This document shows, one piece after another, positions 56,625 through 64,000 of a stretch of DNA of 64,000 bases. Source of the stretch: Clitoria ternatea (taxonomy: Eukaryota; Streptophyta; Magnoliopsida; Fabales; Fabaceae); NCBI GenBank assembly GCA_037962975.1, contig CM075670.1:85873501-85937500 (forward strand), written 5' to 3'. Position 1 is the first letter of the stretch. The number at the start of each line of letters is the position of its first letter. Both the position numbers and the translations under genes were made by a program. Under the pieces are notes generated by a model, which saw nothing but the letters and a program-made list of their open reading frames with translations, had not been told where the DNA came from and ran no database searches.

Positions 56625-58240
56625 GGGTTCAACCTTGTAAAATTGAGAGATTGGGTGGGTTGTCCTTGTACTTGTGAGAATTGGGTTCTTGAGTGTGGGA
56701 CACTAGGAAGCTGTAATTGCTCAAAGTTGTATCTCTAATCTCCAATAGTGGAAATCCTCCAAGTGGGTTGTTTGGAGACGAGACGTACACCGGTGTGGTG
56801 GAACTCATATATATCGGTTTGCAAATCTCTCTTCCCTAAACTCATTTAAATTTATGCACTGAAATTGCTTGCTAAATTTGTTATGTTCATAACTCAATTG
56901 TTAAATTTATTTAAACCAACTTTTAAATCTTAAGTAAATTTACTTGCCTTATATTAAGTGTTTATTATTTTATCTTGTGTATAAATTGTCATTACTTGTG
57001 ATTAAACTTATCATCTTCATTAAGTATATTTATTAAAGAATCAATTTCAAAAGCTTTCCAAAGAAAAATTTTTAATACTCAATTCACCCCCCCCTCTTGA
57101 GTAATTGAGGCCACTTAGTTAACACACTCATGGTTAACCCCTTCTTCAACAAGCACCAACAGCTTGTCTCACAAGGAGACACATGTGCTATGCTACCATA
57201 TCATGTCCTATGACCATGTCATGTTCTACCATATACCATGCCTTAACCATACCTTGCATCCACATTAATGATCATAATCTACCCACCCCATTCACTTTAC
57301 AAGACCTTCCAATACAAGGTAAAGCAATCTCATTTCCTACACATGCATATGTACCTATAGATAACTATCATCTAACACTTCATTATCATAAATCAACTCC
57401 TACTATCTCTTCCTTCACTCTTGGCAGCAGTAAAGACCATTCTTCTATTCTCTAATTTTCATCATACAGCCACCTAAATTCCTCTAAATTCTAGACCTTC
57501 ACCACACAAAAGCTTCCTCCTATTTCCCCCTCTAAGTCACGGTCACACTCCCCCTCCACCACCAATCTCTAACTTCAATTTCCTTCATCTTATCCTCCTT
57601 CAAGTTCATGTTATCACCCTACCAAAATCAGCTCCAACTCCTTCATTTTCTTCATCCAAGCTTCCAAGATTTTGTAGCTAATTTCTCCTTGCCACACCTT
57701 TATTTTTCCATGGCCTCTCTGGGTAAGGTAAGAAAAAGTTTTGATCTTGATCCTTAGCTAAAAATTCTTCTTCTTTTCTCCTATTTTGGAAGCTTAAAAA
57801 CTGTGACACCATTGCCCACTCTGCTTGTATGTGTTGATTTCTTAGGACCGGGAATGATCGACGGCGATCGGCGACGAGCAATGGAAAATACCAAGTAAAC
57901 GACAAAATGACCCTTTTATTTTGGACAATATTTTGGCTGTTTGGAGGTTGTCCACAATTCTTTAGGTGCCTAAAATTTTTACATGTCACGTTTTAGCAAA
58001 CATAAGGACAAACGACGATGATCGACAGACGTTTTGGAGTACCCGATAAATTTTCGACGAACGGATCATTCTCCTCCTCTGGACAGCGAGCGTTCCGTGT
58101 GGTAAGGGGGTCTTGGCCTCGTTTGTTTGTGTTTTAAATTGTTCCATAATATCGCTTAAGTTTCCGGGAACTACCGTTTCAAATTTCACCGCGATCTAAC
58201 GGTTAGATCTCAAACAAGCATAATTTTTCGTAACCGATGG

Positions 58241-58274
58241 TTAATATATATACATATATATATATATATATAAA
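58241..58274. repeat. TA dinucleotide microsatellite
   Basis: A TA-rich run in family D copy B. Copy A has no such expansion at the matching place (about 12140). Confidence 0.9.
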
Positions 58275-58910
58275 CATTTTTAAGTTAATAGGTATTTTAA
58301 AAATTTAATTGACGTAATTCGATGTTCGTGTGTTCGGAGGATTTTATCACGATCGGACAAGAAAGTGGAAATCTAGAGACTTAGTGTTTTGACGGGCTCG
58401 GTTTTATTCGATATAGTTGTATTGATTATTTTGATTTGTGATGTACTTATGTAAATTGTAATTTAATTTCCCCGGTAAGTCCCGCCGTTAGAAATTTAAT
58501 TTACCGTTTATACGTTGTCAAAGTCACGTTAGGAATATTGCGTACTTTCGAGAAAAATTTACCGTTCGGACGATTAAAATATTTTCTTTTATTAAATTAT
58601 AATAAGAAGTATTAAATCTTAATAAAGTAATAATTTCAAAGAAAAATATATGTAACCATATAATAGTAAGTAAAATAAACAAATTGGGAATTTCTTTTAG
58701 ATAGAAAATTTTACATAAAAGAACCTTATTCAGGGATTCTATAACTTAGGCACAAAAGACACTTTATGAGTTAAGTAAAGAAAATAAAACAAGTGAATTT
58801 TTAGTATCATGAATGATAGGAGTTATAAGAAGTTGTTAGTGACAAAATTTAAGTAACCATTTTTGTGACCACTTAGAAAGAAAGAAATAATAACCTTAAG
58901 AATTTGAGTA

Positions 58911-59979
58911 TGTAACGCCCTGACCGCTTTTCTGGAATGAACGACTCTCCCTACAAACCAACACAAGACCTTTCCAATGTGCTTTTATCCTCAGTCACAC
59001 ACTTCCTGAGAGCTTCCCAGGAGGTCACCCATCCCAGAATTACTCCAAGTTAAGCACGCTTAACTTTGGAGTTCTTAAGTGATAGGCCACCAAAAAGGCT
59101 AATGCATTTATTGATATAGGTAGTACGAATTCATTTCTTTAAGCTATCCTCAACTGTATAGTCCCATACCTATACAGTCTTTGGATCCCTCTTATTCTGG
59201 TATGTATTCAGTTTGTTCATGTGTCCCTCCCACTGGAAGCCTGCAAGGAGCCACTCCTTGTCTGTGCCTATGCACTGGCGATCACTCCCCGCCCTCAACA
59301 GTGCCCGGGATGTCACATTCCCCGCTGGAAGCCTGCTAGGAGCCGCTCCTTGTCCGTGCCCATACACCGGCGATCACTCCTCACCCTCAACAGCGCCGGG
59401 ATGTCACATGCTCACCAGCTTCCGTCTGGTTCGTCCTGAACCATATCGTACTAGGAGAGGCTAGGCTCTGATACCACTGTAACGTCCCGGCCGCTTTTCA
59501 GGAATGAACGACTCGCCCCACAGACCAACACGAGACCTTTCCAATGTGCTTTGTCCTCAATCACACACTTCCCGAGAACTTCCCAGGAGGTCACCCATCC
59601 CAGAATTACTCCAAGTTAAGCACGCTTAACTTTAGAGTTCTTAAGTGATAGGCCATCGAAAAGGTTAATGCATTTGTTGGAATAGGTAGTACGAATTCAT
59701 TTCTTTAAGCTATCCTCGACTGTATAGTCCCATACCTATACAGTCTTTGGATGCCTCTCATTCTAGTATGTATTCGGTTCGTTCATGTGTCCCTCCCCTC
59801 CCACTGGAAGACTGCAAGGAGCCGCTCCTTGTCTGTGCCTATGCACCGGCGATCACTCCCCGCCCTCAACAGTGCCCAGGATGTCACATTCCCCGCTGGA
59901 AGCCTGCCAGGAGCCGCTCCTTGTCCATGCCCATGCACTGGCGATCACTCCCCGCCCTCAACAGTGCCGGGATATCACA
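58911..59979 (-). mobile_element. Complete Cassandra TRIM retrotransposon
   Basis: Two LTRs (58911-59408 and 59478-59979, about 500 bp each) flank a 69-bp internal segment with a tRNA-Met primer-binding site on the minus strand (CTCTGATACCA at 59466-59476). GAGTA is duplicated on both sides (58906-58910 and 59980-59984). Copy A of family D preserves the uninterrupted target (AATTTGAGTAAATAAG near 12755). Each LTR contains 5S rRNA-like promoter blocks in the minus orientation, for example TTCCCAGGAGGTCACCCATC at 59014-59033 and AGTTAAGCACGCTTAACTT at 59048-59066. TRIMs encode no protein and depend on enzymes of other elements. Confidence 0.96.
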
Positions 59980-62289
59980 GAGTAAATAAGTTAAATTCGG
60001 TAAAAGAAACTAAATCGGAAAAATAAAGATTTCGGGGTTAACTATTTTAATAGGTTAAATGGATCAAGAATAAAAAGAAATGAATAACTAGGATTTGATT
60101 TAGAATAAGTTATAAAGAATGTTTCTAATAGATTAGTTTAGAGAGGATTATTCATTCAATATAAATTAAGTTCAAAATTCGAAATTTTAAAAGAATGATA
60201 TTATGAGTAAGAAATTTAAATGACCATTAAAACTAGGAGAAAATATTAAAGGGAGTTTATTACCTAATGAAAAATTACTAGTAAAATAAGGAAAGATTTG
60301 GGTACATTAGATGTAGACTTTTATAGGAGTTATCGAATCAATTGGTAACTAAGCGATATTAGACTAAGTTATGACGCCTAAATTAAAAGAGGTACCCAGG
60401 TCTTTAAATGACGAATGAGCAAATGGAATTTAATTGTTAAAGGAATGTAGTTAAATAAATAAAATAACTAAATTAGTCATTGAAGGAAGGAATTATAGAA
60501 TCTAGTGAATCTATATTTAAGAAGGATATCACTATTGGGATGTAAGAGATTAAGTTAGGACAAAAGAAATTTTATCCTGATGTATAAATTAATAAGAAAG
60601 GATTTTAGGACTAAATCTTAGACTTATCATGAAAAGAGACTGGACCTATTAATTAAATAATAATTTCTAGTAACTAAGTAATAATGGACTTAGTTTGTAA
60701 TATTCAGGTCAAGGTAGTGCCTAGATTTCTAAACAACTAATGGACATGCATAGAGGAAATAAATGTAGTTAATCAAAAGAATGCAGTTAAGAGGATAATT
60801 TAGTTAATATAGTTTAAGAACAATAGAAATGAATTAAGGAGTTACAAGATTGTTAATCGTAAGTTGAAGAAAAACATCGCTAAAACACTACTAGAACATA
60901 AAGGATTAGTAAACCGTTTAGTGACTAAGGAAATAAGTACCCGACTAATAGAATTTAATTAATTAAAGGAAGTCGACAATAGAAGCCGCTTGATAATGAT
61001 TAAAGAATTCATAAATGGAAATTAGAAAAATGTACATAAATCGAGATAAACAGTCTGATGAGATACGAGTAAGAAACCAAGATTAAAACACTTATAAGGA
61101 GATATCCATGAATATGTATGATTCTTTCATGATATATATAATGATTGTTGTATAATACTTGTATGATAAATGTTGTGTTTGGCGACAGCTATGCAATGGT
61201 GTGCATGAATATGTGTTAATCATACGTGATGAGTATGGCATGATGACATGTGTATGAACTGTGATGTTGCAATTGTATGATGTATTAAATAAATATGTTG
61301 AAATAAATAAGAAAAGAATAAATGAAGAAATATCTCGGTAGGGATCCTGAGATGAATAAATTATGAAAATGATATGATGAGATTGGATCGAATCCAATGT
61401 AATGATGGGCGTGGTAACGCCAGTGTACCCATGATTTCTGGAAAATATGAGATCTCGTTTCATTTCTAAGCGTCGGATGATACCGTTATGAATTGAAAAA
61501 TTTTGAGAAAACAAGGAAAAGAATTAATTGAAATTTCAGGAAAGGAAAAATTCTGACGTTAGAAATGAAATGGAACCATCAAAAGGACCCTACCGACGAC
61601 TTGTAAAAAGAAATTGTGTATTGTATGCATCATATATGGAAGTTAAGGAGGGATGTTGGAATAATCCCCTAGAGCATACAGTGATGGGTACACTAAAGAA
61701 TCTACTAGCACCTCGATACCTGAGGGTAGTCTAGGGAGTATAATTGGAGGCGGGAATTCCAAGTGGCATCGGATTCGCGCCCATTGCCAGGTAGCCCATA
61801 GCAAACTCTGGTGTACTTCGACAAGAGGCGGGATTTTCTATGACCGTGGAGTGCCCATTCTGTTATGATGTATGATTGGCTATTTAGATGATTAGACTGT
61901 GAGTCCTTACCCATTTATGAAAACCAGAACAAGGAAAGCTCCGGTCTCTCTAGTTGGGGAGGGGAGATAAGGGTGGCATTATTGTGCACATGGATATTGT
62001 ATATGAGATTGTTGAGGAGGAGATGGGCCTACATGCATCATGATGACTAATAGAGAGAATGGAAATAACGAATAAACTCATGCATTGCATCAATGCATTA
62101 AAATTATGACTGTTTATTACTTAAGTATGACTTTATAGAACTTAGTAACCTTGGGAAATGAATGGGAAAATAGGGATGATTAGCTGAGATAAAAAGTGGT
62201 GAGATAACTTAGAATGTATCTTAGGAACCCCAAAAAGAGTAGGTTGATTCAGGATTGTTTGTGTTATGTGTGGGATAGGTGTTGATGAG

Positions 62290-64000
62290 TGATAAATCAA
62301 TTTTAATACACTTATTATAGTTTTATACTCGGGGTTTATTATATAATTACTATGTTTAATAATAGTATTTTAATTAAGTTTTATGTTGTTTAGTTAAATT
62401 GAAGTATTATGTATATATGTTTTAATTTTCATTTTTTGAATGTATCTTGAGTATCTTGCCTTATTTTGGCCATAACTTGGGCTTTTATGATCCAAATGGG
62501 CTAATCTTGGAGCCCATGGAAAGCTAAGACAGAGGGCTACATCATGATGATCAGATTTGGTTATTTTACATCCAAAAAAAATAAAGAAATGGAGCTTGAA
62601 TCAATCAGCCCTCATGTGTCCCACTAGCATTGACATAGTTCACCAAAATACACATATTTGGAGCTGTAAATGTCTAAATGACCTTATTCTTACGCCAAAT
62701 TCTCAATAAGACAGAGATCTACAACTTTGATGATGAAGGTTTTGCAAAATTCAGCGATCTAGAAGGTAATATTGGACACGCAAGGCGGAGAAGATAAAGA
62801 GGAGAATGAATTTCAATACCTACCATTATCTTCTTTTGAATTATTGTAATTTCAAGCCCACCAATGTTGAAAAAATGCATTAATAATCAGAAAATGAATG
62901 TATAGTATCATCATATCTTGCCTATAAATAGATGCTTGAAGTTGTAAGGAAGATACACAAGAAATACATAAGAAATACATAAGAAATACATAAGAAATAC
63001 ATGCTTTAGTTTTCATTACATTTCTATATCTTTACTTTAGTTTCTTAAGTTTTAGTTCTTTCTCTTGCTTTATTTCCTTGTTCTATATTCAATCCCTCAA
63101 GTTATGGTTTTCATTTCCCTTCCTCAATATCAAGTAAGTTAATTTTATTATTTGTTATTTACTTTTATAATCAAAGTTATAGTTAATTTAATATTAGCTT
63201 TCATTGTTAAAACTTATCATGGAAGCTTAATCTTTTAAAATCAACTCAAGGAATTTAATTTTTCTTTATATTAACTTTGAGTTCTTGCTCTTAATATTTT
63301 GATTGAAGATAATTACTTTTCTTTGTTTCTCAAATATTTATGATGGTAGATTATTTAAGTATATAACCGATTGGTATATAATTAAACAATCTATAATCTA
63401 AACTGATGTTGGTTGGTTAATCAATAATCAATTTGAGAACAAAGATTAAGTTACTAAATAAGAGATTTCTATTTAGTTTCTTAACTCAATCAAATTATGG
63501 TTTTAAAGTTATTTTAATAATTAATAAGAATATATCGATTGGTTATTCTTATTAGTTCATTAATTTAATTCTAGACGATTTTCTAGAATATAATCATTTA
63601 GGGATTCCAAATGATTCAAGATTGAGAAATTAATTATATTTAATCATATTTGTGATCAATGATTAGTTAACTAAAGATTTAATAATTCTTTGGGTTGGTT
63701 CTTTCTAAATTTGATTATTTTCACTCATAAATTTACTTTTTACACTATTATATAATTACTTAATTTTCCTTTCAATCTCAACACAAATCCCCCCTTTATT
63801 ATAACTAAATTGAGTGTAACTAATTAAACTAAGGTCCTCGAGAGACAACTAAGGTTGTTCACCTTATACTATATTAATTTAACTTTTTATTTGACCCGAC
63901 AACGATAGTGTGTCAAATTTGGCGCCATTGCCGGGGACCTTTGGTCCTAATTATTTGCATTCAATTACCTAATATGTTTTACATTTTTTTTGTAGGTGTG
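62290..64000 (+). mobile_element. tRNA-Asp-primed Ty3/gypsy element, 5' end (runs off the window)
   Basis: A 1626-bp LTR (62290-63915) of the same family as those at 52505 and 55021 interrupts family D copy B after GATGAG. The primer-binding site TGGCGCCATTGCCGGGGA (63920-63937) and the first 63 bases of the leader follow. A TATA box is at 62921-62930, and a short duplication of CATAAGAAATA lies at about 62966-63002. Coding regions would lie to the right of the window. Confidence 0.92.

Larger units (their letters stand above)
49381..57124 (+). mobile_element. Probable Ty1/copia (SIRE/Maximus-like) solo LTR, interrupted
   Basis: The pieces 49381-51055 and 56630-57124 flank a gypsy insertion, giving about 2.2 kb of LTR. 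It begins TGTATTTATATATTGACATA, followed by GGTTTTGATAATGA. It ends in a C-rich CACCCCCCCCTCTTGAG stretch and TTAACA, features I associate with SIRE/Maximus copia LTRs. The flanks CAGTC (49376-49380) and CACTC (57125-57129) are a possible target duplication with one mismatch. No primer-binding site or gag-pol is present. Copy A of family D (about 11130-11340) lacks it, supporting insertion. Exact ends are moderately certain. Confidence 0.6.
36268..62289 (+). mobile_element. Long LTR of family D, copy B, split by four insertions
   Basis: The pieces are 36268-36310, 47453-49380, 57130-58910 and 59985-62289. Each is colinear with copy A (9443-15481) where copy A survives. The start TGTAACAACCTTG is seen only here. 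Insertions are the Tekay-like element 36311-47447, the copia-type LTR 49381-57124, the Cassandra element 58911-59979, and the gypsy LTR from 62290. Examples of matching text in the two copies are GTTTTAAATTGTTCCATAAT (12028 and 58132) and the GACTAGTGATCCAGTA phrase (9641 and 47881). Small frames inside the pieces are not conserved as proteins between copies. Confidence 0.8.

Noticed and set aside
61092..61514. 140-codon minus-strand frame in family D copy B
   Set aside because: AT-rich with biased residues (His, Ser, Ile, Tyr). There is no counterpart in copy A and no domain.

Overview
The window is plant nuclear DNA, almost entirely a nest of transposable elements around one recognisable host gene. 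The host is a dicot. A legume is my best guess, because of the GAATCGATTC-rich copia-type LTR and the style of the Tekay-like LTRs, but no sequence here proves it. Evidence for a plant: Ty3/gypsy elements primed by initiator tRNA-Met (TGGTATCAGAGC) or tRNA-Asp (TGGCGCCGTTGCCGGGGA), Cassandra TRIMs carrying 5S rRNA-like promoter blocks, BED/hAT transposases, and an intron-containing RRM gene.

Left part (1-15481). A Tekay/Del-like Ty3/gypsy element lies on the minus strand (304-9442) with decayed gag-pol and a left LTR that has lost about 237 bp. It sits inside a very long LTR (family D, copy A, 9443-15481). Family D copy A in turn abuts a broken hAT transposase gene (15482-17162, plus strand).

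Middle part (15482-28320). A second, related hAT element (17174-20907, minus strand) is inserted in the 3' region of the first. A 1.3-kb foldback repeat follows (21141-22466). The only intact-looking host gene is a two-exon, minus-strand gene (23054-24896) for a 174-residue RRM protein resembling the RNA-binding N-terminus of cyclophilin E but lacking the cyclophilin domain. A small MITE-like hairpin is at 26588-26840.

Right part (28320-64000). This is a multi-level nest. An old minus-strand Tekay-like element (LTR and integrase tail, to 36046) carries a 4-kb solo LTR (29068-33035) and a solo Cassandra LTR (35086-35583). At 36047 the 5' end of another LTR begins. At 36268 a second copy of long LTR family D begins, and it is split four times: by a young Tekay-like element (36311-47447, TSD CTTAG, one in-frame stop in gag-pol); by a copia-type solo LTR (49381-57124) that itself contains a rearranged tRNA-Asp-primed gypsy element with inverted LTRs (51056-56624, TSD GGGTT); by a complete Cassandra TRIM (58911-59979, TSD GAGTA, with the empty site preserved in copy A); and by another tRNA-Asp-primed gypsy LTR (62290 to the end).

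The genes do not form an operon or pathway. What links the window is shared sequence style among unrelated insertions: Tekay-type LTRs beginning TGTAAC, clusters of imperfect palindromes of the CGCTTGAGCG type, and a recurring CCGAGTG heptamer in both LTRs and coding regions. The most unusual structure is the inverted-LTR element at 51056-56624. One of its internal junctions falls exactly at the end of the 18-nt primer-binding site, which suggests a reverse-transcription error captured by integration.
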